Source: Marinibacterium sp. (GTDB taxonomy: Bacteria > Pseudomonadota > Alphaproteobacteria > Rhodobacterales > Rhodobacteraceae). Taken from it: 41,727 nt of DNA. The position numbers and the translations under genes are program-made. The notes beneath the pieces are model-generated. The model did not search any database. It was not told the DNA's origin and worked only from the letters and a program-made list of their open reading frames with translations. The stretch lies in the NCBI GenBank assembly GCA_017643305.1, contig JAEPNQ010000028.1:1-41727 (forward strand), read 5' to 3'. Below, one piece after another: positions 8,687 to 17,344 of this stretch (positions are counted from its first letter, which is position 1; each line of letters begins with the position of its first letter).

Positions 8687-9665
8687 TCACGTCTACAACG
8701 ACGCGCCCTTTGACCTGACCTTTCAGGATGTCCGCGCCAAGACCCGGCAGGTCGCTCAGCGTGGCGGACTGGATCATCGCCTCCAGCTTATCCATCGGCA
8801 GATCCTTGGCGATGCGGCCCCAGGCACGCACGCGGTTGTCATAAGGCTGCATCACGCTGTCTATGCCCAGCAGGTTCACACCGCGCAGCAGGAACGGGAT
8901 CACCGTAGCAGGTAGCGCCGCACCGCCCGCCAAACCCACAGCCGCCACAGAAGCGCCGTATTGCATCTGGCCCAGCACCCGGCCCAGCATCGCGCCGCCC
9001 ACGGCATCCACGCAACCGCCCCAGGATTCGCCTTCCAGCGGCCGTTTGACAGTTTCGTTGATCTCTTCCCGCGCCACGATCTGGGTGGCACCCAGGCTGC
9101 GCAGGTACTCTTCGGTCTCGGGCCGCCCGGTAACAGCCGCCACCTGGTGACCCAGATTGGCCAGGATCGCCGTCGCAACCGAGCCAACGCCGCCCGCAGC
9201 ACCGGTCACCAGCACCGGACCGTCCTTGATGCCGTTATCTTCCAGCGCCATAACCGCCAGCATGGAGGTGAACCCGGCGGTACCCACGGCCATCGCATGC
9301 CTAGCGCTCAGACCGTCAGGCAGGGGCACCAGCCAGTCAGCCTTGACCCGGGCCTTTTGCGCATAGCCGCCCCAATGTACCTCACCCACGCGCCAGCCGG
9401 TCAGAACCACCTTGTCACCAGGCGCATAGCGGTCATCCTCAGATGCCTCCACAGTCCCGGCAAAATCGATGCCCGGCACATGCGGATAATTACGCACCAG
9501 CCCGCCGCCTGGTCCAATGCACAGCCCGTCTTTGTAGTTGACGGTGGAATACTCCACCGCCACGGTCACATCGCCCGCGGGCAACTGATCTTCGCTGATC
9601 TGCTGCACCCCTGCGGAAGTCTTCCCAGTCTCTTCGTCTTTTTCGACAATCAACGCGTTGAACAT
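8679..9665 (-). CDS. acuI: Acrylyl-CoA reductase AcuI (NADPH), MDR superfamily
   Basis: The 328-residue zinc-free medium-chain reductase is of the YhdH/AcuI type. It reduces acryloyl-CoA to propionyl-CoA, detoxifying a product of DMSP cleavage and demethylation. Landmarks are STVNYKDGLCIG, HVPGIDFAGTVEAS, GWRVGEVHWGGYAQKARV, the AVGTAGFTSMLAV block, and the nucleotide loop GAAGGVGSVATAILANLG. The start MFNALIVEK at 9665 was chosen because AGAGGGA precedes it and the family begins this way; the longer frame upstream is not family-like. It follows dmdA by 83 bases in the same direction, the dmdA-acuI order known in many roseobacters. A general quinone-oxidoreductase label is the main alternative, but the context argues for AcuI. 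Confidence 0.92.
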   Translation of the reverse strand: MFNALIVEKDEETGKTSAGVQQISEDQLPAGDVTVAVEYSTVNYKDGLCIGPGGGLVRNYPHVPGIDFAGTVEASEDDRYAPGDKVVLTGWRVGEVHWGGYAQKARVKADWLVPLPDGLSARHAMAVGTAGFTSMLAVMALEDNGIKDGPVLVTGAAGGVGSVATAILANLGHQVAAVTGRPETEEYLRSLGATQIVAREEINETVKRPLEGESWGGCVDAVGGAMLGRVLGQMQYGASVAAVGLAGGAALPATVIPFLLRGVNLLGIDSVMQPYDNRVRAWGRIAKDLPMDKLEAMIQSATLSDLPGLGADILKGQVKGRVVVDVNA

Positions 9666-9748
9666 GTCATTCCCTCTGCTTTTTCTGTTTTCAAATACCT
9701 CTGGGGGCTGCCCGGCACGGGCCGTGGCGGCAGCGCCCCCTACCCCTG

Positions 9749-10852
9749 TCAATTCCAGAACCCGGCCTGGACGGTGGCCGCGCGCTCTCCATCATCGGTT
9801 TCCACCCGCAGCCGCGTGCCGACGCCCCAATGGGTGATCCGCACCATGCCGATGGCGACATTGATGTTGAAATCCGGCGACCAGGCGGCAGACGTGATTT
9901 GCCCCAAGCGCACGTCCCCGGCATAAAGCCCCCAGGGCCGATCGCAGGGTCCAACCGGGTCGCCCTCTATGGCCAGCGGCCTTATCTGTTGAACCGGGCC
10001 TTCCTTGGCCACCCGCAGCAGCGCATCCCGGCCGATACAGCCGATGGCAGTCTGCGTGTCACAGAACCGGCCCAGCCCACATTCATGAGGAGTGTTATCG
10101 TCGGTCATATCGTTGCCATAGCTCAACAGCCCGCTTTCGATCCGTTCGATCAGGTTTGGGCAACCTGCACGCACATTCAAATCAGCCCCGGCCTGAAACA
10201 AAAGATTCCACAACGGCATCCCGATATCGGTGCCATCGACATAAATCTCGAACCCACCCTGTTTGGAGTAACCCGACCGGGCAATCGCCAGATCCCGGCC
10301 TTCAAACTGAAACAGGTCGAAACGGAAGAACCGGATATCACGCACCCGCTCACCAAAGACCCGTTCCATAAGGTCTTCGGCCTTGGGACCCTGTACGGCC
10401 AAAGGTGACACATCTGGTTCATCCACCAGAACATCCAGTCGATAGCCATTGGCAATGCCCTTGACCCACAGCAGCAGGTCGCTGTCGGCGATCGAGATCC
10501 AGAACCGGTCTTCCGACAGTTTCACCGCCACGGGGTCGTTCAGCATGCCCCCGGTCTCGTCGACGATTGGGATGTACAGACACTGCCCCGGCAGCATACC
10601 CCGCAGATCACGTGGCGTGAGCATCTGCATCAAGCGGCCCGCATCCGGGCCGCGCAATTCCACCTGCCGTTCACAGGACACATCCCAGACCTGCACATGC
10701 TGTTTCAGATGGTGGTAATCCGCCTCCACACTGTCGAACACCGTTGGCAACAGCATGCGGTTGTAAACTGTGTAGGCTTTGACACCCGCTGCTTCGACCC
10801 CTTGCGAAAAAGGGGTTCGACGCAGTCTGCGGGATGGAGAAATCAGCGTCAT
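9749..10852 (-). CDS. dmdA: Dimethylsulfoniopropionate demethylase DmdA
   Basis: The 367-residue protein has the GcvT/T-protein fold. It transfers a methyl group of DMSP to tetrahydrofolate, giving methylmercaptopropionate. Key family stretches are YTVYNRMLLPTVFDS, HHLKQHVQVWDVSCERQVE, DETGGMLNDPVAVKL, RSGYSKQGGFEIYVDG and the C-terminal TDDNTPHECGLGRFCD. The length and the pairing with acuI distinguish it from aminomethyltransferase GcvT, whose partners gcvH and gcvP are absent here. The start at 10852 overlaps the stop of the broken DinB gene (TCAT on the plus strand), a relic of coupling. The marine habitat inference rests partly on this gene. Confidence 0.93.
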   Translation of the reverse strand: MTLISPSRRLRRTPFSQGVEAAGVKAYTVYNRMLLPTVFDSVEADYHHLKQHVQVWDVSCERQVELRGPDAGRLMQMLTPRDLRGMLPGQCLYIPIVDETGGMLNDPVAVKLSEDRFWISIADSDLLLWVKGIANGYRLDVLVDEPDVSPLAVQGPKAEDLMERVFGERVRDIRFFRFDLFQFEGRDLAIARSGYSKQGGFEIYVDGTDIGMPLWNLLFQAGADLNVRAGCPNLIERIESGLLSYGNDMTDDNTPHECGLGRFCDTQTAIGCIGRDALLRVAKEGPVQQIRPLAIEGDPVGPCDRPWGLYAGDVRLGQITSAAWSPDFNINVAIGMVRITHWGVGTRLRVETDDGERAATVQAGFWN

Positions 10853-11144
10853 CAGGCGTCCTCCGGCATCAGGAACAGGTCAGATATAGGGGCCCCAGAC
10901 CCAGAGGCGGTGAGCATCTCATACGTCTGGCCACGATGGTGGGTCTGGTTGTCGCAAAAACGCGCAAACAGCAGGCTCATGGGCTCGTCCATCTCCGCCC
11001 AAGCGTGCCCGAAATCGAACCGGAGAATGCGTGGCGAGGCTCGGGGCTTTTCACCGAATGCAAAACATCAATAAATTCCGTCAACCGCCTGATTTGCCGC
11101 GCATTACAGCGTACCATCACCTTGCAATATTGAGTAGAGATCAT
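10852..11144 (-). pseudogene. DinB-family protein remnant with internal deletion and frameshift
   Basis: The start (MISTQYCKVMVRCNARQ) at 11144 resembles the beginning of DinB/YfiT-like four-helix metalloproteins. A different frame downstream gives the typical end: MSLLFARFCDNQTHHRGQ, then DLFLMPEDA before TGA at 10852. The His motif N-Q-T-H-H-R-G-Q is retained. The two ends total about 97 codons against roughly 160 expected and lie in different frames, so the middle is deleted and the frame is broken. The start still overlaps the DUF1326 stop by four bases, and its stop overlaps the dmdA start, which suggests the intact gene once linked these units. Confidence 0.72.
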
Positions 11145-11851
11145 GTGCGTCCGGGACCAGTCCAGTGGATCGGGATGATGTCGGCAGATTTGCCTTCGAA
11201 ATCCCAGACCCATCCATAGTCCATGACTTTCGACTTGAGCCCGACAGCTGGGTAAATGGTCGGCCCCATCCAGTACTGGGTGTTTTCCATCGACACCGGT
11301 ACTTCGGGATCTTTTCCGGGGATCATCTCGATCTCCCCCCGGATCTTGCGCCCGACGATAATCTTGCGCCGGCGTCCATCCCGTTCGATCACCACCTTTT
11401 CGCGCTCTGCACCAAGGATTTCGGCCACCAGGAAATTGAAGACGCCGGTGTTGCCCCCTGCAGTCCCCGACAGGATTTCTAGCAGGCCATTGTACGCCTT
11501 ACCGCTGGCCTGATCGTCCACATAGGCCGCGACACGCCAGCCGCCTTCAGCCATGCGCCCGGGAATGTCGATCAACAGCGCACAGTTCAGACCCGATAGG
11601 CTTTCCCCTTCGAAGTGACCTTCGTCGATCTGCAACGCAAACCAGGTTTGACAGTAGCCATAGGTCGGAGGGTGCTTGCCTAAAGAAATACCACAGGGGC
11701 AGACCACCTCGCACGAGCAATTCATGAACAGCTCGCCTTTGATCTCCCAGTTGGTCGGACGCATCGTGCGCCGCCGGGGGTTCTCCATTCGGCTGTCAAT
11801 CCGCTGACTGACCGGAAGACGGTCTGCGTCTGGACGTTTTCTCATCGCCAT
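11141..11851 (-). CDS. DUF1326 domain protein
   Basis: The 236-residue protein contains the DUF1326 signature MNCSCEVVCPCGISLG (about residues 43-58), a Cys-rich element that looks able to bind metal. GYCQTWFALQIDEGHFEG and a beta-rich remainder follow. The start at 11851 has GGGAGGA seven bases upstream; a later Met (MRPTNWEI, about residue 30) is an alternative. It follows the DUF2182 gene with only a 3-base gap. DUF1326 and DUF2182 genes are often adjacent, and the pair is suspected to handle a metal, but no function is established. No signal peptide is visible. Confidence 0.82.
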   Translation of the reverse strand: MAMRKRPDADRLPVSQRIDSRMENPRRRTMRPTNWEIKGELFMNCSCEVVCPCGISLGKHPPTYGYCQTWFALQIDEGHFEGESLSGLNCALLIDIPGRMAEGGWRVAAYVDDQASGKAYNGLLEILSGTAGGNTGVFNFLVAEILGAEREKVVIERDGRRRKIIVGRKIRGEIEMIPGKDPEVPVSMENTQYWMGPTIYPAVGLKSKVMDYGWVWDFEGKSADIIPIHWTGPGRT

Positions 11852-11854
11852 GTT

Positions 11855-12649
11855 CTATCCTCCCATGACCAGGGGCGCTCCAATCACCACCAAACCGGCT
11901 AGGATCAGGGCAAAACCCATTGGTTTCGTGACATAATGTCCAATTTGTGGCAGTTTCTCCAGCACCATGAACAGCGTGGCCAGCCCCATCCACAACAGGC
12001 TCATCACACCGCCGACAAAGCCCAACACCATAAAGCCCCAGCAGCAGCCGACGCAGAACGCGCCCAGCCCCAGCCCCATGCGTATCCCGCCGCCAAAACC
12101 GGTTCTCCACTGCCCCAGGAAATAGCCCATCGGACTGTGACAGACGCCGTGGCAGACCTCCTTGGCGCGGGTGAACTGGAACGCCCCTACGACGATCAAC
12201 AGGCCGCCTGACACAATTGGGCTCTGGGCAATGCCCAGCATGTCAATGACCCCGGCAAACAGTAGGGCCAACTGGACACCCGCGATCAGAGCGGCGAATG
12301 CGACCCAGACGATGAAATAGCCTGCCAGCACGCCCAGCCACCCGGCCCGCGTGCCATCCGCGCTGACCATCAGGTCTTCGTAGCTGCGCAGGGTCGGCAC
12401 CAGGGTCGGCAGCATCATCGCGGCCATCATCACCGCCCACATCACAAAAAGCGGGCCAAAATTCGCCATCGGCATGTACATGTCCATACGCGGATCCATC
12501 GCCGCCATACGCTGGCCCATCGGGCCCGGGCGACCGATCAGGTCCAAATCCATGTTCATGGCCATGGAATACATCACCCACCACGCCGCGAGGATCCCGG
12601 CAAAAAAGCCAAGCCACAGCGCGCTTCGAATCCAATCATTGATTTGCAT
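11855..12649 (-). CDS. DUF2182 integral membrane protein (predicted metal-binding)
   Basis: The 264-residue protein has about six membrane segments. The first is LWLGFFAGILAAWWVMYSMA. A Met-rich stretch (MAAMDPRMDMYMPMANFG) follows, then FVMWAVMMAAMMLPTLVP, a block typical of DUF2182. The motif CHGVCHSPMGYFLGQWR and the pair CVGCCWGFMVL hold cysteines and histidines that suggest soft-metal binding. The family is poorly characterised. It is probably the first gene of a DUF2182-DUF1326(-DinB) operon, divergent from the GntR gene across a short region holding direct repeats. Confidence 0.85.
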   Translation of the reverse strand: MQINDWIRSALWLGFFAGILAAWWVMYSMAMNMDLDLIGRPGPMGQRMAAMDPRMDMYMPMANFGPLFVMWAVMMAAMMLPTLVPTLRSYEDLMVSADGTRAGWLGVLAGYFIVWVAFAALIAGVQLALLFAGVIDMLGIAQSPIVSGGLLIVVGAFQFTRAKEVCHGVCHSPMGYFLGQWRTGFGGGIRMGLGLGAFCVGCCWGFMVLGFVGGVMSLLWMGLATLFMVLEKLPQIGHYVTKPMGFALILAGLVVIGAPLVMGG

Positions 12650-12674
12650 GGTCTGTCCGAATCCTTCCTTGCAG

Positions 12675-12703
12675 TTTAAATGTCAGACTTTTAAATGTCA
12701 GAC
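12675..12703. promoter_or_regulatory. Tandem 14-bp direct repeat, likely GntR operator
   Basis: TTTAAATGTCAGAC occurs at 12675-12688 and again at 12690-12703, a perfect repeat with a 15-base period. Each copy holds the near-palindrome GTC-A-GAC, the type of core bound by FadR-like GntR proteins. The second copy ends two bases before the GntR start codon. The site lies in the divergent region shared with DUF2182, so autoregulation and control of DUF2182-DUF1326 are likely. Confidence 0.6.
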
Positions 12704-12705
12704 AA

Positions 12706-13449
12706 ATGAAAATTGATCCCTCCAGCCCCGCCGACCTGTCGGTCCAGATCGCAGATGCGATCCGCGATGCCATCGTTTCCGGTGATCTGATCGTCGACGA
12801 ACGTTTGCCCAGCGAACCTGAACTGGCCGACCAGTTCAACGTCTCCCGCCCCACCGTTCGCGAGGCGCTGAAACGGCTGGGCGCGCAATCTCTGATCCGG
12901 ACCCAGCGCGGTGCAACCGGCGGCGCGTTTGTGAACCGGCTGAGTTACACGGACGCCTATGACCAGCAGGTGACCACCGCGACCCTGCTTCTGTCGATGA
13001 ACGCGGTCAGCTTTGAAACCGCTTGCGAGGCGCGTTATGCGCTGGAACGGGCCTGCGCGCCGCTGTCGGCCCAGCGCAGCACCTCTGACCATATCGCCAC
13101 CATGCGCACAGAGATTTTCCGACAGGGTCAGCCCGGCCTGACGGATGAGGCGTTCTGTGCCTCAGACGTGGCCTTTCACCGGGCGCTGGTGGATGGCGCG
13201 GGCAACCCGGTGCTCTCCTACCAACTGGCCGGCGCGGTGGAGGCGATGCAGCCGCTGATGAACATGATCACCTTCACTGCGCGGTCGCGCGAGGCGATCA
13301 TCGCGCTGCACACCACCATTGCCGACGCAATCGAGGCGGGAGATGGCCCTGCCACGGTGGATGGGCTGAACGCGTTGGAAACCGAAACTCTGAAGCTGGC
13401 CAAAAGCGTGTTTGACGCAAAGACCCGAAAAAAGCCAGAAGCCGGTTGA
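12706..13449 (+). CDS. GntR/FadR-type transcriptional regulator
   Basis: The 247-residue protein has an N-terminal winged helix (LPSEPELADQFNVSRPTVRE then ALKRLGAQSLIRTQRG, about residues 37-75) and a C-terminal FCD ligand domain (SDVAFHRALVDGAGNPVLSY and following helices, about 95-225). The FCD metal-ligand pattern (Asp and His in DVAFH, later His in ALHTTIADAI) is present. There is no clear Shine-Dalgarno before ATG 12706 because the operator repeat reaches almost to the codon, so translation may be leaderless or weak. It is followed by an MFS gene on the same strand after about 250 bases. The ligand is unknown. Confidence 0.88.
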   Translation: MKIDPSSPADLSVQIADAIRDAIVSGDLIVDERLPSEPELADQFNVSRPTVREALKRLGAQSLIRTQRGATGGAFVNRLSYTDAYDQQVTTATLLLSMNAVSFETACEARYALERACAPLSAQRSTSDHIATMRTEIFRQGQPGLTDEAFCASDVAFHRALVDGAGNPVLSYQLAGAVEAMQPLMNMITFTARSREAIIALHTTIADAIEAGDGPATVDGLNALETETLKLAKSVFDAKTRKKPEAG

Positions 13450-13698
13450 TCCAGCGGCCAAAATTGTGTCCGTGATCAGGAAAAACTTCAACGCTTGCCA
13501 CTTAAACCGAACGCAGGTTTGCACGCGTTCGTTTCTTTCGGCCATGCCTAAATACATATCCACGAACACACCTGTATGGAGGCCTGCCCGCTGGTTTGAC
13601 GGACAGGCGCCGAGCCGCTTCACTTCGGCCGCGTCGAGGCGGTCCTTTCCCTTTGTATTACCGGCACTTTCAGTGTTTGTTCTGTCCCAGAACCCATT

Positions 13699-14889
13699 AT
13701 GAGTGCCGCATTGTCTGTCCCGCCTTCCTTTTTCTGGCTCCGGCTTGCGGTCCTGATCGGGGCCGGTGTTGCCGTGGCCCTACAGATCGGCAAAGTGCCC
13801 GCGGCGCTTCCTTTCGTGAAGGAAGACCTATCGCTGTCGCTGGTCCAGACCGGGTGGGTCGTGTCGATCTTCGCGCTGGTGGCGGCCGGGTTTGCTGCTT
13901 TCATCGGCGCACTGGCTGACCGGATCGGACATTTGCGCGCAGCACTCTGCGGCATGCTGGTCACGGCCACGGCGGCGCTGCTGGGTAGTCAGGCGCAGGA
14001 TGGCAAGATGTTGTTGACCCTGCGCGTGATCGAAGGGTTTGGATACCTTCTGACCTCCACCTCCATCCCCACGCTGATCCTGCGCTTTGCACCCGAAAAT
14101 CGCCGCGCACAATCGCTGGCACTGTGGGGGCTGTTCGTGCCGATTGGGTCCTTTGCGATGATGATCATATCAGGACCGCTGCTGGAGTTCTGGGACTGGC
14201 GCGTGCTTTGGCTCGTCACCGCGCTGATGATCGGAGCCGCCTGCCTGCCGGTCTGGTCCGTGGGACGGCACGTACCGCCTGGCAAGGGGCCTGCCGCCCC
14301 TGCCCCGCAACGCATCCTGCGCGCATCGCTGCGACCCGCGCCCCTACTTGGGGCGATGACATTTGCCGTTTATGCCAGCAACTATTTCATTGTCACCGGC
14401 TTCCTGCCGCTGACATTGGTGGGGGACAACGGGGCGTCACCCTTACTTGCGGCCAGCCTTGGGGCCATCGTGATCGCCTCCAATGCACTGGGCATTCTGG
14501 CCGGAGGCTGGCTGTTGGGCCGGGATGCGCGTCCCTCCAAGCTGATCACGGTTGGCGGATGCGTCATGGTCCTGTGCGGCGCAGTGGTTTTTGCCACCGG
14601 CCTGCCCGTGCCAGTGCGCGTGACGGCGGCCTTTGTGATGATCTGCTTTGGCGGGCTGGTGCCCAGCAGTCTCTTTGCAGCAATCCCGAGGCTGGCGGGC
14701 GACCCATCGGCCGTTTCGACGATGAGCGGGCTACTGGCGCAAGGCTCTGGCATGGGCCAGCTAATTGGCCCACCGCTGGCCGCGGCACTTGTGACGGCCA
14801 CGGGTGTCTGGTGGTCGGCAACCCCCGTGATCATGATCCTGGCCCTGTTCACGGCGGGCCTTGGACTGGTCCTGCGCCGCTACACCTGA
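13699..14889 (+). CDS. Major facilitator superfamily transporter
   Basis: The 396-residue polytopic protein has about 12 hydrophobic segments. The MFS loop 2-3 signature GALADRIGHLRAALCG (about residues 73-88) and VIEGFGYLLTSTSIPTLILRF are present, and the second half starts after a short cytoplasmic linker (about 195-215). The pattern resembles the CynX/NimT-like MFS group, but the substrate cannot be read. It lies downstream of the GntR gene on the same strand, so that regulator may control it. The stop sits next to the end of the broken von Willebrand A gene on the other strand. Confidence 0.85.
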   Translation: MSAALSVPPSFFWLRLAVLIGAGVAVALQIGKVPAALPFVKEDLSLSLVQTGWVVSIFALVAAGFAAFIGALADRIGHLRAALCGMLVTATAALLGSQAQDGKMLLTLRVIEGFGYLLTSTSIPTLILRFAPENRRAQSLALWGLFVPIGSFAMMIISGPLLEFWDWRVLWLVTALMIGAACLPVWSVGRHVPPGKGPAAPAPQRILRASLRPAPLLGAMTFAVYASNYFIVTGFLPLTLVGDNGASPLLAASLGAIVIASNALGILAGGWLLGRDARPSKLITVGGCVMVLCGAVVFATGLPVPVRVTAAFVMICFGGLVPSSLFAAIPRLAGDPSAVSTMSGLLAQGSGMGQLIGPPLAAALVTATGVWWSATPVIMILALFTAGLGLVLRRYT

Positions 14890-14892
14890 CCG

Positions 14893-15663
14893 CGAAAGGC
14901 TCTGGTCAACCGAAACCGGGGTTTCCAGAATTTCAAAATGCCTCGCGGATCGACGCAGGCTGAGGGCTGCCGCTGCCTTGGCCTGCAGCTTCTTGCGAGC
15001 TGCCCTAAAAACATCGCCTTTCTGCAGGTCAGGAAACCCGTCCGACATGAAAACGACCAAGTTTGTTTCCGTATCGTCGGTGCCAAGGGCTTCAAAAACA
15101 TCAATGGCCTTGTCCAACCCATCATCGAAATTGGTGCCACCATTGGGACCGGCATTGCCGATATCCGAGAGCGCGCTTGCAAAGTAACCCCCTTCACCCA
15201 GCGAGCACGTGCCAACAACTTTTGCGGATCCCGACATATCGATGATCGAAAACGTGACTTCGTCCGGGCTATATCCGGCCGCGCCATAGGCGTTGCACAG
15301 GGTCTACGCAGCGATCAATTCCGCTTCGAGGATTGTTTCGTTGGGGCCATTTCCATCAATATCTGACCCGGAAACATGGCGCGTAGACGCCGAGTTATCA
15401 ATTACAATCGCGACGTTTATCGGCAGCGGCAGGTCTGAGCCATTTACGGCCGCAGACAGCTCAAACTCCTCGCGTGCGACGCCAACATTGTCCTGGGTGC
15501 CCAACTTGGAGTCACGCTCCACAGAGGTTGGATTGGTAGAATCTGGGTCAAAAACAACGTTCGAAGATACCTGTTCGTCCGTGGTGCCGTTCATGTCTAC
15601 CATGACCGTCTCCTGCATATCGCTGCCTGGGCATTGATGCCGGACTGTAACCATTGTGATCAA
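14893..15663 (-). pseudogene. Von Willebrand factor A domain protein interrupted by an amber codon
   Basis: One minus-strand frame reads through a vWA domain but is cut by a single TAG at 15304-15306. Before the stop is INVAIVIDNSASTRHVSG, with the MIDAS DxSxS motif. After it, in the same frame, come TLCNAYGAAGYSPDEVTFSI, GGTNFDDGLDKAIDVFEALG (MIDAS threonine) and NLVVFMSDGFPDLQKGDVF (MIDAS aspartate). All metal-site elements are thus present on both sides of the stop. The tail after LQAKAAAALSL no longer looks like a vWA protein and runs into the MFS gene, so the C-terminus is lost as well. It probably derives from a larger secreted or surface vWA protein. Confidence 0.72.
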
Positions 15664-15889
15664 AAGGGCGCCAAATCTCGGAGTGCCAAGTCTGCTCCAA
15701 TTTCTTCCTTTTCAACCGGAATTTACACGTGACAGCACAGTGCGCGGCCGAGGACTATTGCCCCAAATAGCGAAACATTGAGGCCGCTTTGGGACCAAAT
15801 ACGCAAAATACGGGGGCTTTGAGCGGCGGATCAAATTGAGTCAATCCTGCTGTTGCAACGATTGCAAAGCCTGAATGGCGCCCTTATGT

Positions 15890-16205
15890 GTATGTTGTCT
15901 TTCGGGACTATGGACATAAACGCGCTCGTAATAAGCGGATCGGACCCGGGGGCGGTACCCGGCGGCTCCACCAAAATCCTTCATTTGGGGATCATGGGGC
16001 CGAAACAGGATCGACGAACGTCTAAAGGGGTTAGCTTTGTCTCGGCGGGGTGCCACCGTATCGGCCCGAACAGTACAATTGCAAATGACAATCGTGCTCC
16101 GGTAGCAGTCGCTGCGTAAGCAGTGCCTAACACCGAAATCTAAGCCCTTGCGCCTAGCCGCGTAAGGCGGGGTTCGCAGGCACCTGGCAACAGAAGCCTG
16201 CACTT
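15890..16205 (+). ncRNA. ssrA: Permuted two-piece tmRNA (ssrA)
   Basis: The acceptor piece comes first and ends CGGCTCC-ACCA at 15973. A 22-base intervening segment (15974-15995) follows. The coding piece starts at 15996 with GGGGCCGAAACAGGATCGAC, the canonical tmRNA 5' end. GGGGCCG (15996-16002) pairs with CGGCTCC (15963-15969) to form the acceptor stem. A T-stem CCGGG/CCCGG is at 15946-15950/15958-15962. The tag frame at 16081-16119 encodes ANDNRAPVAVAA then TAA, the expected alphaproteobacterial degron. A 3' hairpin GCAGGC/GCCTGC (16176-16181/16196-16201) ends the coding piece. The 5' boundary of the acceptor piece is approximate. Permutation is a known feature of alphaproteobacterial tmRNA. 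Confidence 0.93.
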
Positions 16206-16798
16206 CATCTCCTGACCGATGCCAGATCTTCGCCCAGCTTACGCGCGTGTTGCAGATATTGAGCTCGCAGCTCCGTTGGCGTGGCTCCATGCAGATCATG
16301 CATGATGCCCAGCCAGGTATCTTTTACACCGCAAAAGCCCCATACACCCCGGCAAAGCTGCTGGCGCAGTGCCGTCTCTGCTCCACCGTCGGCAAAGCCC
16401 TGCGGGCTGTCCGCTGTGGTGGCCAGCATCCGCACAGACTTGCCCGCCAATGCCAGCGGGTGCGTGACCTCATCACTCCATGCCCAGTTCACTCGCAGCG
16501 TGCGGTCGAACCAGCCTTTCAGAACCGCAGGCACTGACCACCACCAGACCGGAAAGACAAATACCAGCGCCTGCGCGGCCTCAACCCGTGCCATATGTGC
16601 CTCTATGTCCTCTGGTGGGTCTTCACCCATGAACTGGCCCATATCCTGCGGCTGCATGACCGGCTGAAACCCCTCTGCCCCAAGATTGCAAAGGTCCACC
16701 TGACCACCTGCAGCCTGCACCCCAGCGCCCACCGCGTCCGCCAGTGCCGTGCAGAAAGACCCGCGCACCGGATGCGCCACCACAATCAAGGCACGCAT
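16205..16798 (-). CDS. NAD(P)H dehydrogenase (quinone)-like flavodoxin-fold protein
   Basis: The 197-residue protein starts MRALIVVAHPVRGSFC, the flavin phosphate loop of the NQO/MdaB/YwrO group. VFVFPVWWWSVPAVLKGWFD (about residues 85-104) is the diagnostic flavin-binding block. It probably reduces quinones or related compounds with NAD(P)H in the cytoplasm. The start at 16798 was chosen because the upstream in-frame residues are not family-like. Its stop abuts the 3' end of the tmRNA gene, read from the other strand. No partner gene is evident. Confidence 0.87.
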   Translation of the reverse strand: MRALIVVAHPVRGSFCTALADAVGAGVQAAGGQVDLCNLGAEGFQPVMQPQDMGQFMGEDPPEDIEAHMARVEAAQALVFVFPVWWWSVPAVLKGWFDRTLRVNWAWSDEVTHPLALAGKSVRMLATTADSPQGFADGGAETALRQQLCRGVWGFCGVKDTWLGIMHDLHGATPTELRAQYLQHARKLGEDLASVRR

Positions 16799-17344
16799 GA
16801 CACACGCCGGCTGGACAGCCCCAGACCGTCCTCGCACCCTGCATGTATGGGGCCAAATTCGACCGCACCATTGGGCATCAGCCCAGGATTTTCGTCTATC
16901 CTGCTACGCAAGGCGCATGCCATAGCTGCACGATATGAAATCACTTTTCCCCAACCCCTGTGCCTGACCAGACCTCCAATTTGGCCGATCATCTCTGCAT
17001 CAATGCGGACCTTCACAACGACCCATACCTCATACTTGGGGTCATTCGCCATGCGTATACCATTCATGCCAGGCGGGTTACATGCCTGGCTGAGCGGCCC
17101 TGTGTCGTCTCTGCCATAACGACCGCAAGCGAAGCCGGGAGCTGATCGCCCGCTCACGAACTGGCGACCAAAAGGCCAGAAGCCCAAAGACGACAGGGCT
17201 GATGGCGCTTTTAGTTGACCCGTCGCACCATTGCCGCGATGACCATGATCAACTCGCCATCGGCGTAACACTCTATGATGCGCTTTACCGATGGGCCCGC
17301 GACAGGCATAGAGAAGGCCACGACTGGCAGGCGGATCGCACATA
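16799..17344. other. Region of 546 bases without a recognisable gene
   Basis: No frame here gives a recognised product. One minus-strand frame (about 17076-16786, from MNGIRMANDPKYEVWVVVKV) could code for a small protein of about 96 residues, but codon use is unconvincing and it overlaps the flavodoxin gene by 13 bases. A 7-bp inverted repeat GCCAGGC/GCCTGGC lies at 17068-17074/17084-17090. The rest may hold remnants and the chrA promoter. Confidence 0.4.
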
